NCBI RefSeq assembly: GCF_900129365.1
Contig: NZ_FQVM01000010.1
Coordinates: forward strand, 1 to 64,000
From: Clostridium fallax
GTDB lineage: Bacteria > Bacillota > Clostridia > Clostridiales > Clostridiaceae
DNA: 64,000 nt
Reading direction: 5' to 3'
Part shown: one piece after another, positions 36,192 to 45,081 of the stretch
Layout: every line of letters begins with the position of its first letter
Position numbering within the stretch: the stretch's first letter is position 1
Position numbers and translations under genes: made by a program
The notes under the pieces: generated by a model
The model's database searches: none
Seen by the model: the letters and a program-made list of their open reading frames with translations, nothing else
What the model was told of the DNA's origin: nothing

Positions 36192-37337
36192 ATGAGATGT
36201 AGATCATTAATTATAATATTAGGACAACATAACGAAGAAGGTATATTAGCCGCTGCTAAGTATATGCCAGAACGTATAATTTTTATATATAAAAGGAATC
36301 AATATACACAAGAGCAACTTCAAAAAATAAATCAGTGTTATTTAAAAAGATTTTCTTTTTTAAAGGTTTTTAATAATTGTATAGAAAAAATAGATATTAA
36401 TAGTATAAATAATATTTTAAGAGAGCAAAAATCTGAAGAAACAATTATTTCTTTAAATGGAGCAGATAAACTTACTTCATTAATCTTTCTAAATCAATCA
36501 AAACAATATAATATACAATGTATTTATATAAATATAGAAAAGGAATCTTTATTAACATTTAAAGATAATAACATAAATATAACAAAACAAAATTTTTTGG
36601 ATTTAGGAGTAAAAGATGTTATAGAGAGTCTTGGTGGTTCTATTATATTAGAAGGTACAGATTTAAGTCATTGTGAGTCAATACAAGCTTTAACAAAAAT
36701 AATAGCAAATAATCAAGAAGAATGGCAAACAGTTAAATACAGAATTTCAGATAAAGAAGTTTTTATCCATGATGAGAGTAATCCAACTATAATAAAAATA
36801 AATTTAAGATTTTTACCTAAAAAAGAAATAAAAACATATATAAAAATATTAAATATTTTAAAAGAATTCAAAGAGATAGATTATGAATATATAGGAGAAC
36901 ATATAAGGGTAAGATTTTTAACTACTTATATTAAAAGCTTTATATTTAAAAGTGGCTCTTGGCTTGAAGTTTTTACAAAAAATATAGTAGAAGAAATAGA
37001 AAAAGTAGATGATGTAAAAAATAGTGTATTATTTTTATGGAATGATTATAAAAAGAGAGTTAAAAATGAGTTAGATGTAGTTGCTATAAAAGATTCTTTA
37101 TTAATATGCATATCTTGTAAGGATAGTGCAAAATATGATGATGTTGCTCTTAATGAGTTAAATGTGTATGCAAATCAATTAGGTGGTAGAAAGGTTATAA
37201 AAATACTAGTTGCAACTAAAAAGCCATTAAAGGGATCTATTATAGATAGAGCAAAGGAAATGGATATTAATCTTATAATTTATGATGGTAATATAGATAG
37301 GTTTAAGAAAAATATAGAAGAAGCTATTAAAGTATAA
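36192..37337 (+). CDS. DUF1887 (Card1/Can2-like) CARF + PD-(D/E)xK nuclease
   Basis: 381 aa. The N-terminal ~150 residues look like a Rossmann-type CARF sensor (SLIIILGQHNEEGILAAAKYMPERIIFIYK; later IISLNGADKLTSLIFLNQS). The C-terminal ~140 residues are a restriction-like nuclease: GSWLEVF with E259, then NELDVVAIKDSLLICISCK with D295 and K310. The position before xK that is often acidic is S308 here. In CRISPR systems Card1/Can2 proteins are activated by cyclic oligoadenylate to cut nucleic acid. No Cas gene or array is in this window. RBS TAGGAGG. The gene stands alone. Confidence 0.8.
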   Translation: MRCRSLIIILGQHNEEGILAAAKYMPERIIFIYKRNQYTQEQLQKINQCYLKRFSFLKVFNNCIEKIDINSINNILREQKSEETIISLNGADKLTSLIFLNQSKQYNIQCIYINIEKESLLTFKDNNINITKQNFLDLGVKDVIESLGGSIILEGTDLSHCESIQALTKIIANNQEEWQTVKYRISDKEVFIHDESNPTIIKINLRFLPKKEIKTYIKILNILKEFKEIDYEYIGEHIRVRFLTTYIKSFIFKSGSWLEVFTKNIVEEIEKVDDVKNSVLFLWNDYKKRVKNELDVVAIKDSLLICISCKDSAKYDDVALNELNVYANQLGGRKVIKILVATKKPLKGSIIDRAKEMDINLIIYDGNIDRFKKNIEEAIKV

Positions 37338-37411
37338 AAAATAATATGTAATAAAAATTTATATAAAGATATAAGTAATTTAAATTATATATTTTATAGT
37401 TATAAAAATAA

Positions 37412-37442
37412 AACAGTAGATAATGTTAAGTTATCTACTGTT
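37412..37442 (-). terminator. psd terminator (possibly bidirectional)
   Basis: A 12-bp stem AACAGTAGATAA/TTATCTACTGTT. Read leftward it is followed by TTATTTTT. It lies between two convergent genes. Confidence 0.75.
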
Positions 37443-37461
37443 CATTGTTTAAAATAATTAA

Positions 37462-38358
37462 TTACTTTGAAATAATCTTTTTACCGATTGATTCTCCCAT
37501 TAAAACTTTTGTTTCATACCCTAAAGATGATTGGTTTATAATATCTTCATCTATCTTTATAGTACCTTTTTTAAAGAAAAGAATTGTAGTAGATCCTCCA
37601 AATTTAAAATATCCCTTTTCATCACCCTTTTTTATAGGTGTATTAGGATTATAAGTTTGTATTATTGTACCAACACAGGTTGCTCCAACTTCTACATGAA
37701 TTATATCATCAAAGTTTTCAGATTTAAAAATACACCATTCTCTTTTATTTTGACAAAAAAGCTTAGGTATACTGTTTAAAGCTATTGGATTTACGGAATA
37801 ATAATTTCCTTTTATTTTTTTGGTTTCTTCACAAATACCATTATCTACAAAATGAAATCTATGATAGTCTAAAGGACATAATCTTAAGATTAAACAAGTT
37901 CCGCCTTCATAATTTTTTGCTACATCATAGTCATTTATTAATTCTTTTAATGAATAAGTTAATCCCTTTATTTGAACTATTTTATTTAAGTCTATATTAT
38001 CTATAACAGTTAATCTTCCATCACCAGGAGATACTAATATATTTTTATCCATATCTACAGGTCTAGCAGAAGGTTTTAATTTTCTAGTGAAGAAATCGTT
38101 GAAATTTTTAAAGTCATTTATTTTATTTTTTGAAATAGACATATCTATATTGAAATCATTTATAAAAGGAGCTATTTTCTTTTTACTCATAGGACTATCA
38201 CAAAAAGAGCCATAAAACTTAGAAAAAAGTTTTTTCTTTACAAAAAGCTCTGTAAATCCTTTACCAATAGGAGAATTATAGGACCATTCTATATATTTTT
38301 TTCCTGCTATGCTTTCTATTTCATAATCCTTTGTTTTTCTATCATATACTTTAATCAT
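37462..38358 (-). CDS. psd: Phosphatidylserine decarboxylase proenzyme
   Basis: 298 aa from the ATG at 38358, which follows GAGGGAAATT. Four more codons upstream lack an RBS. Family blocks: [42 protein letters not shown], and the self-cleavage site [12 protein letters not shown], where the Gly-Ser bond is cut and the serine becomes the pyruvoyl group. It makes phosphatidylethanolamine at the membrane. No pss gene is adjacent. Confidence 0.95.
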   Translation of the reverse strand: MIKVYDRKTKDYEIESIAGKKYIEWSYNSPIGKGFTELFVKKKLFSKFYGSFCDSPMSKKKIAPFINDFNIDMSISKNKINDFKNFNDFFTRKLKPSARPVDMDKNILVSPGDGRLTVIDNIDLNKIVQIKGLTYSLKELINDYDVAKNYEGGTCLILRLCPLDYHRFHFVDNGICEETKKIKGNYYSVNPIALNSIPKLFCQNKREWCIFKSENFDDIIHVEVGATCVGTIIQTYNPNTPIKKGDEKGYFKFGGSTTILFFKKGTIKIDEDIINQSSLGYETKVLMGESIGKKIISK

Positions 38359-38597
38359 AATTTCCCTCACTTAAAATCAAATAATAAGATTATTTTATCA
38401 CATTCTTTGAATTAAAATAACAGTAAAAGAGATTATAAAGTAAATATTAAGATATAATTAAGAATTTTATAATTAATAAAATTCAAAGAAAAAGTTAATA
38501 TTGTTAAGAATGTTAAAAAGAGTTATTCTATAAGAAATAATTTATAAATAAAGTTTAATGTTAAATCTAGCTACAAAATCAATATGGAGTGATATAA

Positions 38598-39170
38598 ATG
38601 AATAAAACTAAGAAATCTATTATAGAAGCCGCTATAAATATTTTTTCAAAGAGAGGATACAATGGAGCAACCATTGATGAGATAGTATTAGAGGCAGGAG
38701 TTGTAAAGGGAACATTATACTATCATTTTAAAAGCAAGGAAGAAATTTTTAATTTTATAATAGATGAAGGCATAAAAGTATTGCAGAATCACCTGAAGGA
38801 TATAGATAATGAAAATATTGATCCTTTAGAAAAATTAAAGAATATATGTAGAATTCAATTAACTATGTTATATAAAAATAAAGAATTTTTTAGAGTTTTA
38901 ATAAGTCAATTATGGGGACAAGAAATTAGGCAATTACAAATTAGAACAAGACTTTTAGATTATTTTAAAGAGATAGAAATTTATATAAAAGAGGCTATGG
39001 ATGAAGGATTGATAAAAAAGGGAGATGCTAATTTTATGGCTCATACTTTTTTTGGTGTATTGATATCCTCAGCAGTATATGAAATATTTACTATAGATAA
39101 AGTTGATTTAGATAAAGTAATAAATAATCTAATAGATGTTAGTTTTTATGGGTTAATAGGTAAAAATTAA
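38598..39170 (+). CDS. TetR family transcriptional regulator
   Basis: 190 aa. The N-terminal helix-turn-helix is IIEAAINIFSKRGYNGATIDEIVLEAGVVKGTLYYHFKSKEEIF (residues ~7-50), followed by an all-helical ligand domain. It resembles the FadR/QacR-type TetR class with a TetR_C C-terminus. The ligand is unknown. RBS GGAGTGAT. It lies upstream of the vitamin B6 S-component/kinase pair, whose promoter carries a palindrome it might bind (inference). Confidence 0.85.
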   Translation: MNKTKKSIIEAAINIFSKRGYNGATIDEIVLEAGVVKGTLYYHFKSKEEIFNFIIDEGIKVLQNHLKDIDNENIDPLEKLKNICRIQLTMLYKNKEFFRVLISQLWGQEIRQLQIRTRLLDYFKEIEIYIKEAMDEGLIKKGDANFMAHTFFGVLISSAVYEIFTIDKVDLDKVINNLIDVSFYGLIGKN

Positions 39171-39177
39171 TATTTTA

Positions 39178-39213
39178 AAGGAGCCATCTTAGGTATATAG
39201 GAGGCTCCTTTTA
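39178..39213 (+). terminator. Terminator after the tetR gene
   Basis: The hairpin AAGGAGCC/GGCTCCTT is followed by TTATATTA. Confidence 0.65.
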
Positions 39214-39235
39214 TATTATATATTATAAAAGGTAT

Positions 39236-39278
39236 ATGTACCGGTACATTTGATTTAAGGGAATTGTAGAAATAATAT
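39236..39278 (+). promoter_or_regulatory. Palindromic operator and promoter of the pdxU-kinase operon
   Basis: A perfect 14-bp palindrome ATGTACCGGTACAT (39236-39249) abuts a promoter with -35 TTGATT (39250-39255), a 17-nt spacer and -10 TAATAT (39273-39278). The position immediately before the -35 is typical for a regulator site. Confidence 0.55.
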
Positions 39279-39324
39279 AATAATATACATAGATTGATAT
39301 ATTAGTTTTAAGGAGGTAATTTAT

Positions 39325-39855
39325 ATGAAGGTTAAAAGATTAGTAAGAATAGGATTGTTTGCAGCATTATGCTTTATAGGAACTTATATACATATACCAA
39401 TAGTTTTTGGTGGATATAATTCAATGATTCATTTAGGTACTACTATGATATTTTTATCAGCTATACTTTTAGGTCCTGATGCTGGTATTTCAGCAGGAAT
39501 AGGTTGTGCTCTTTTTGATGCTATGGATCCTAAATTTGCAGCCTATATTATACCGACTCTTATAATAAAGGGACTTACAGGGTATGTAGCAGGGAAAATT
39601 GCTTTCTATCATAATAATAATGGTAATAATAACAAATTAAATATATTAGCATTTATATCTGGAGGTCTAGTTTCATTGTTTGGATATTTTATAGCTAATT
39701 GGATATTTTTCAAGGGATGGATAGGAGCTGTATTAGGATTAAGCACATCAATAATAACTACAATAATAGGTGTTTTAATTACAATTCCATTAGCTATTAT
39801 AATAAAACCTTTAGTGATAAGAAGTGGAGTACAACTATTTAATGGAGGTAGATAA
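39325..39855 (+). CDS. ECF transporter S component, probably vitamin B6 (PdxU-like)
   Basis: 176 aa, about six membrane segments, starting VRIGLFAALCFIGTYIHIPIVFGGYNSMIHLGTTMIFLSAILLGP. This is the layout of ECF S components (substrate-binding integral membrane subunits that use a shared EcfAAT energiser). The next gene, 1 nt after the stop, encodes a pyridoxal/pyridoxamine kinase-like enzyme. Pyridoxine-type uptake is therefore the likely role, inferred from context. RBS AAGGAGGT. Confidence 0.8.
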   Translation: MKVKRLVRIGLFAALCFIGTYIHIPIVFGGYNSMIHLGTTMIFLSAILLGPDAGISAGIGCALFDAMDPKFAAYIIPTLIIKGLTGYVAGKIAFYHNNNGNNNKLNILAFISGGLVSLFGYFIANWIFFKGWIGAVLGLSTSIITTIIGVLITIPLAIIIKPLVIRSGVQLFNGGR

Positions 39856-39856
39856 G

Positions 39857-40681
39857 ATGAAAAAGCCAGTTAAAAGAGTTATGGCAATACATGATTTATG
39901 CGGGTATGGAAGAGCTGCCCTTATGAATATAATTCCAATAATGGCTTATAAGGAGATAGAGGTTTGTCCTGTTCCTACTATGGTTTTATCAACACACACA
40001 GGAGGTTTTGGAACTGTAGCAAAGCAAGGATTAAATGATTTTATGGAAAGAAATTTTAATCATTGGAAAGAGTTAAAGTTAGAGTTCGATTGTGTTTATA
40101 CAGGATATCTCGGTGGGATAAATGAACTTAAAATTACAGAAAAATTTATAAAAGAATTTAAAAATCGAAATAATTTAATAGTGGTTGATCCAGTTTTTGG
40201 AGATAACCATAAATTATATTCTAACATGGAGATGGACATGGTAGAAGGAATAAGAAATTTAATAAAATATAGTGATGTAATAACTCCTAATTATACTGAA
40301 GCCTGTTATTTAGTTGGATTAGATCCAAAGGAACCTGCTAATTCTATAAGAATAAATAAGTTAATTAAGGGTTTAAAAGATTTAGGTTCCTATAGAGGGA
40401 TTATAACAAGTATTGAAAAAGAGAATGAGTTAGGAGTTATATGGTATGAAAATGATGATGATTATAAAAGTTACTTTAATAAAAGGTGTCTAAAATCTTA
40501 TGGAGGTACAGGTGATATATTTACATCAGCACTTATAAGTTATTATATAAATGGTGAAACTTTTGATGATTCTGTTATGAAGGCTATGGACTTTGTAGTT
40601 AATTGTATCAAAGTAAGTTCTCAATATGATTACAATACTAGAGAAGGAATATTAATAGAAAAATCTTTAAGTTTACTGTAA
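39857..40681 (+). CDS. Pyridoxamine/pyridoxal kinase (PfkB/PdxY-like)
   Basis: 274 aa. The N-terminus RVMAIHDLCGYGRAALMNIIPIMAYKEIEVCPVPTMVLSTHTGGF is that of PdxY/PdxK-type ribokinases. The C-terminal anion hole and catalytic base lie in GGTGDIFTSALISYY. It phosphorylates B6 vitamers to the 5'-phosphate. The start at 39857 follows GGAGGTAGATAAG, which overlaps the end of the S-component gene. The two genes are translationally coupled. Confidence 0.88.
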   Translation: MKKPVKRVMAIHDLCGYGRAALMNIIPIMAYKEIEVCPVPTMVLSTHTGGFGTVAKQGLNDFMERNFNHWKELKLEFDCVYTGYLGGINELKITEKFIKEFKNRNNLIVVDPVFGDNHKLYSNMEMDMVEGIRNLIKYSDVITPNYTEACYLVGLDPKEPANSIRINKLIKGLKDLGSYRGIITSIEKENELGVIWYENDDDYKSYFNKRCLKSYGGTGDIFTSALISYYINGETFDDSVMKAMDFVVNCIKVSSQYDYNTREGILIEKSLSLL

Positions 40682-40704
40682 AAATCCCCTTAAGAAGTTA
40701 TATG

Positions 40705-40733
40705 TTGACAATGGCATATGTAAGTTTTAAAAT
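40705..40733 (+). promoter_or_regulatory. Promoter of the CTT tRNA
   Basis: TTGACA (40705-40710), a 17-nt spacer and TAAAAT (40728-40733), ending 20 nt before the tRNA. Confidence 0.75.
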
Positions 40734-40753
40734 ATATATTGTGTCGCTGTTAA

Positions 40754-40828
40754 GTCCTCATAGTTCAATGGATAGAACAATCCCCTCTTAAGGGATAAAT
40801 GTAGGTTCGATTCCTACTGGGGATACCA
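40754..40828 (+). tRNA. tRNA with CTT anticodon (Lys by codon; Arg-like body)
   Basis: 75 nt with encoded CCA. Arms: acceptor GTCCTCA/TGGGGAT, D-arm GTTC-AATGGATA-GAAC, anticodon stem ATCCC/GGGAT with loop CTCTTAA, and T-arm GTAGG/CCTAC. The only reading that keeps U33 gives anticodon CTT (AAG, Lys). The D-loop GGATAGAA with A20 and the overall body look like tRNA-Arg(CCT), from which it differs by one anticodon base. Charging identity should be checked. Confidence 0.85.
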
Positions 40829-40839
40829 TATAATTTTAA

Positions 40840-40874
40840 AAATGCTTTAGTGAGATTGCTAAAGCATTTTTTAT
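40840..40874 (+). terminator. Terminator of the CTT tRNA
   Basis: The hairpin AAATGCTTTAG/CTAAAGCATTT is followed by TTTATAT. Confidence 0.85.
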
Positions 40875-41513
40875 ATAAAATATTATTTATTATTGATAAA
40901 TTATCAGTAGTTTGTTGTAAATAAATTTCAATCCACATAATTAATAGTATATTTATAAATTATAATTATTATATTGTATATATATAAAATTAATTAATAA
41001 ATTCCATAAGTTTTTCAATAGCAAAATATTAATAGAAGTAATATCATATCATGTATAGAATTATATAATTAACCTATCTTTTTCAAGAATAAAAATTCCC
41101 TATAAAATTTAATGGATAGTACATAGGAATATTTCATTTTTTCATAATAATTAAAATTATCTTAATAAATTTATATTAAGATAATTTTGTCATCTTTTAT
41201 AAGAAAATATAAAATATAATCAATGCGTAAAAATTACTTATATATTTTTATTAAATTTATAATTTTAAAAAGCATATAGGTAAATATATATTTATAATAT
41301 AAGAAAAATAGATTGGATTTCATTAATAAATAAGAGTAATATCAAATTATAAATTGTTAAAAAAAACACAATTTAATATATAGTAATTTAAATATTTTGT
41401 GTAAAAAAATAAATAATATATAAGCTAAAATAATTGTTTATGATAATCTAAAGGATATCATAAGGCTTTAAATTACATAAAGTATAAAGATTAATTTTAG
41501 GGGTATGGGATTT
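40875..41513. other. 640-base AT-rich region without a gene
   Basis: No coding sequence supported. It contains a small palindrome TGATAAATTATCA (40894-40906) and a perfect-looking hairpin AAAATTATCTTAATA/TATTAAGATAATTTT near 41152-41186 with no clear T-run. No riboswitch consensus was recognised. Confidence 0.5.
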
Positions 41514-42302
41514 ATGAGTATAATTTACTTTTTTGTTTGCTTATGTTCATGTATAGTTGGAGCTATAAGTGGTATAGGTGGAGGAGTTATTATAAAACCT
41601 ATACTTGATGCTTTAGGAATTTTAAATGTATCAACTATAAGTTTTTTATCAGGATGTACAGTACTAGCAATGACTAGTATGACATTATTTAGAAGTAGAA
41701 ACTCTACTGTGAAAATTGATAAAAGAAAGGGAACTTTACTAGCTGTTGGTGGTGCTATTGGAGGAATAATAGGAAAGTATATTTTTGATATCATAAAAGT
41801 AAGTTATGGAAATGGAGCTGTTGTTGGAGCATCACAGTCTATGTTGTTGGTTATAGTAACTATAGGAGTTCTTATTTTTAGTTTAAATAAAAGTAAATGT
41901 AAGGTGTATAACATAGAAAATAATATAGTTTGTATTATAATAGGATTTTTTTTAGGTTCAATATCAGCATTTATGGGAATAGGTGGGGGTCCAATTAATC
42001 TTGCTATTTTATACTTGTTATTTTCAATGAATAGTAAGACTGCAGCTCTTAATTCAATATATATAATTTTCTTTTCACAACTAACAAGTTTATTATTCAC
42101 AATATTTAGAGGTAAGGTTCCAAATTTTAGCTGGTATGTATGTATCTTTATGTTAGCTGGAGGTTTATTAGGCGGAACAATAGGGCCTATGATTTCTAAG
42201 AAGCTATCATTAAAGGGAGTAGATAAAGTTTATACAACATTAGTTTTTATTGTAATAGCTATTAGTATTTATAATTTTGTAGGATACTTAGGGAAAATAT
42301 AA
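41514..42302 (+). CDS. TSUP (TauE/SafE) family permease
   Basis: 262 aa with about eight hydrophobic segments in two related halves. Each half has a Gly-rich motif: GAISGIGGGVIIKPIL near the N-terminus and GSISAFMGIGGGPINLAIL in the middle. These are hallmarks of TauE/SafE exporters of sulfonates, sulfite or other organic anions. The substrate is unknown. The ATG at 41514 was chosen because AGGGG (41499-41503) is too close to the in-frame ATG at 41505. Confidence 0.85.
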   Translation: MSIIYFFVCLCSCIVGAISGIGGGVIIKPILDALGILNVSTISFLSGCTVLAMTSMTLFRSRNSTVKIDKRKGTLLAVGGAIGGIIGKYIFDIIKVSYGNGAVVGASQSMLLVIVTIGVLIFSLNKSKCKVYNIENNIVCIIIGFFLGSISAFMGIGGGPINLAILYLLFSMNSKTAALNSIYIIFFSQLTSLLFTIFRGKVPNFSWYVCIFMLAGGLLGGTIGPMISKKLSLKGVDKVYTTLVFIVIAISIYNFVGYLGKI

Positions 42303-42596
42303 AATTTTAAATATAATAAAAAGTAAGATTTAACATATTAATTAGCCTATGTATTGGTCACAATATTATTATTCTTTAGGGATACAAAAAGCTCCTATAA
42401 TAATTTTTAAAGTTAATGACAGTCTTTTATGACTTAATTATTTAGGCAATATTTATCAGGTTAAAGCTTATTATAAAAAGAGATTATTTAAATAATTTTT
42501 TTATGTATATGGTAAAAGGATCATATATTTTACAACTTATTTTTTTATATTTAATATATATAAGTAATTTAAAATTTTTATAGGATTAATTTCAAT

Positions 42597-42639
42597 AAAA
42601 AAGGAGTGTATTAAAAATACTTTTAATACACTCCTTTTT
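42597..42639 (-). terminator. Terminator of the MFS gene
   Basis: A long stem AAAAAGGAGTGTATTAAAA/TTTTAATACACTCCTTTTT. Read leftward it ends in TTTTTTATTG. Confidence 0.85.
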
Positions 42640-42651
42640 ATATAGTTTAAA

Positions 42652-44376
42652 TCATTTTATAATTTTTTTAGTTTTGTTTGAAAGAAATAAGGTAAATATT
42701 AAAGCTATTAAAGCTATTATTGCTGCACATAAAAATAAATTACGGAATCCCATATTTAAAACATGTTGAAAAGTATTTTCTATTGCAGCTTTTGCTCCAT
42801 CTAATGAATTAAAATAATTACTTTGAATTTTATTTACCATCATATCTGGAGTAGTTCCAGGAGGTAATTGAGAATTAGAAAAATTTTGTTTTAATATAGG
42901 TGTCATTTTATCCATCATTGAATGAGAAAAGTTTTTAATTACATCAAATATTGTATTAACATCAGCATTTTGAAATGCTTTAGCCATCTCAGCTCCACTA
43001 CTTCCACTAAACATTGAATTAGCAGAGTTTTGAGCCATACCAGGTATATCTAGTTTTGGCATAACTGCTTGGATTTTACTAGGCATTTTTTGTGCTGCAT
43101 CTGATATAAAGTTTACTAATATATTAGGGGAAACAGCAACACCTACAGATCTTATAAGTGATAGAGTTGATTGTGCTGAACCAGCTTCACTAGGATCTAC
43201 ATAAGATTGCATTAAGTAATTTAAAGGAGTTCCCATAGTAAAGCCCATACCTAGTCCGCAAAATAATAATCCTATTATTAATGAAGCCATTCCAGGATGA
43301 GATGTTGTATATAAGGCTAATATTAATGAACCTAATATAGTAGATGAAAAACCTAATAATAAAAGAGCTTTAGCAGAAAATTTGTCTATAAATTTACCAC
43401 CTATAGGAGCAGCTATTCCAGAGAATATAGCCATTAGTGTTACTAAATATCCACCAGAGCCAACTTTTAATCTTAGCACATTTTCACCAAATTGAGGTAC
43501 AAAGACTGTACCCATCATTCCGCATCCAACTAAAAAGCTTAATAATAAAGTTATAGCTATTTGTCTATCTGTAAAATATTTCAAGTTTATAATAGGATCT
43601 TCTGCTTTTTTCTCAACCATAATGAATAATGGTAGTATTATTATAAAGGCGATTAAATAGGGATAAACATCTACAGATTTTAAACTATTAAAAAAGTCAT
43701 GAAATTTTAAATTTGTTATTCCATACATTAAAGAAAGTATTGTTAAACTGGCTAAAACGCTTCCTAAAATGTCCATCTTCTTTGAAGGATGTAATATTCC
43801 TTCGTCCTTAACTATTAAAGATACTATTATTACGAAAATGCAAATAGGAATATTTATAAAGAATAAAAATCCCCAATCTTTATCTCCAAAGGTATCAAGT
43901 ATAAATGAACCTACAGTAGGTCCTAGTGTTGTAGCGATACCATACATAGCACCTACTAATCCTAAAGCAGAACCTCTTTTTTCAATAGGAAAACTTTCTC
44001 CTATGTAAGCAGTAGCAATTGGCATTATGCCACCACCACCTATAGCTTGTATAACTCTAGCTCCTAAAAATAATCCATAGTTATCTGTAAAACTAGAAAG
44101 TCCGCATAGTAGAGAACCTATGCCAAATATTAATATACTTATTGTAAATATTTTCTTTTTACCTAGTCTATCAGAAATTTTACCAGCTATAGGCATTGAA
44201 ACAGCATAAGTAAGGGTATAAATAGTTACTATCCATATACTTGCAGTATCTGATATTTTGAATCCATCAGCTATAACAGTACGGGCTGGAGATACTATTC
44301 CAGTATCTAAGGCCCCTATAAATATACCTAATAAAAATATTACAAGTAACAGATTTCTACTTTTATTTTTTTCCAT
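42652..44376 (-). CDS. MFS drug:H+ antiporter, DHA2 (EmrB/QacA-like)
   Basis: 574 aa, about 14 membrane segments. The start MEKNKSRN at 44376 follows AAAGGAG. The upstream in-frame ATG at 44397 lies within the operator. Family motifs: D-rich TM1 FIGALDTGIVSPA, motif A GKISDRLGKKKIF, and motif C GLVGAMYGIATTLGPTVGSFI. A loop of about 110 residues, rich in Met/Asn/Ser/Pro, sits before the last membrane helix, which is unusual for the class. It probably exports hydrophobic drugs or lipids. It lies beside a TetR regulator whose promoter carries a matching operator. Confidence 0.9.
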   Translation of the reverse strand: MEKNKSRNLLLVIFLLGIFIGALDTGIVSPARTVIADGFKISDTASIWIVTIYTLTYAVSMPIAGKISDRLGKKKIFTISILIFGIGSLLCGLSSFTDNYGLFLGARVIQAIGGGGIMPIATAYIGESFPIEKRGSALGLVGAMYGIATTLGPTVGSFILDTFGDKDWGFLFFINIPICIFVIIVSLIVKDEGILHPSKKMDILGSVLASLTILSLMYGITNLKFHDFFNSLKSVDVYPYLIAFIIILPLFIMVEKKAEDPIINLKYFTDRQIAITLLLSFLVGCGMMGTVFVPQFGENVLRLKVGSGGYLVTLMAIFSGIAAPIGGKFIDKFSAKALLLLGFSSTILGSLILALYTTSHPGMASLIIGLLFCGLGMGFTMGTPLNYLMQSYVDPSEAGSAQSTLSLIRSVGVAVSPNILVNFISDAAQKMPSKIQAVMPKLDIPGMAQNSANSMFSGSSGAEMAKAFQNADVNTIFDVIKNFSHSMMDKMTPILKQNFSNSQLPPGTTPDMMVNKIQSNYFNSLDGAKAAIENTFQHVLNMGFRNLFLCAAIIALIALIFTLFLSNKTKKIIK

Positions 44377-44390
44377 AACTTTCTCCTTTC

Positions 44391-44403
44391 TGAACATTGT
44401 TCA
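44391..44403. promoter_or_regulatory. TetR-type operator in the MFS leader
   Basis: The perfect dyad TGAACA-T-TGTTCA is placed 14 bases upstream of the MFS start codon, just ahead of its RBS. It matches the dyad at the adjacent tetR promoter (GAAC-nnn-GTTC). Confidence 0.65.
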
Positions 44404-44485
44404 TAAAATGTTAAATAAATAGTACTCTTTATTTAGAATTAATTTACAAATGTAATTAATCTATTAAGAATACTTTAAGTTTTAA

Positions 44486-45019
44486 TTAGAATTTAAAGGA
44501 ATTATATAAATCTTCAAAAGTAATATCTTTTTCTTTAGCTATGAATATTATATTATTTAATAGTATTTTTGATAATTTATCACAAGTTAAAGAAGGATTT
44601 ATATCACCTTTATTTTTATGATAAATAAGAGTTTTATTTATAGCTTCGCAAACGGGATATAATATTTCTTTATTATGACTACATTTTTTACCTTTAGATA
44701 CAAGCATTAGAAATGTAGTCATATAATTATTAAGAAATAAATCTATATCATTATATATAATTTTTAGTTTATATTTTAAAGTATAATCTGGAGAATTAAT
44801 TATTTTATTAAATGGTATTAAAGCTTTGGCCCAGTCTGTTCTTATTATTTCTATAATTAATTTATCTTTATTAGAAAAATAATTATAAAAAGTACCTATA
44901 CCTATATTACAGTTTTTAGCTAATGTTCTTATGTTAAGACAATCATAACCATAATTAGTTAATACTTTTTTACCTTCTTCTAAAATATTTTCTCTTATAT
45001 TGGGTAATATTTTTGGCAT
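44486..45019 (-). CDS. TetR family regulator, probable repressor of the MFS gene
   Basis: 177 aa from the ATG at 45019 (RBS AAAGGAGAC). The N-terminal HTH is NIRENILEEGKKVLTNYGYDCLNIRTLAKNCNIGIGTFYNYFSNKDKLI (residues ~6-53), followed by a helical C-terminal domain with a small Cys pair. It reads in the same direction as the MFS gene, with 109 bases between. Both have a GAACnnnGTTC dyad in their leader, so autorepression plus control of the pump is likely. Confidence 0.88.
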   Translation of the reverse strand: MPKILPNIRENILEEGKKVLTNYGYDCLNIRTLAKNCNIGIGTFYNYFSNKDKLIIEIIRTDWAKALIPFNKIINSPDYTLKYKLKIIYNDIDLFLNNYMTTFLMLVSKGKKCSHNKEILYPVCEAINKTLIYHKNKGDINPSLTCDKLSKILLNNIIFIAKEKDITFEDLYNSFKF

Positions 45020-45036
45020 AATAAAAAAGTCTCCTT

Positions 45037-45081
45037 TACGAACTATGTTCATAGTATAAAACAATGATTAATAAAAAACAA
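45037..45081 (-). promoter_or_regulatory. tetR promoter with overlapping operator
   Basis: Read leftward: -35 TTGTTT (45081-45076), a 17-nt spacer, -10 TATACT (45058-45053), then the dyad GAACTATGTTC on the + strand (45040-45050) covering the expected start site. It matches the dyad before the MFS gene. Confidence 0.65.

Noticed and set aside
36192..37337. A type III CRISPR locus around the Card1-like gene
   Set aside because: No cas genes and no regularly spaced direct repeats were found anywhere in the window.
40875..41513. Riboswitch upstream of the TSUP permease
   Set aside because: No conserved core was recognised; the sequence is nearly all A/T and the hairpin near 41,170 lacks a T-run.
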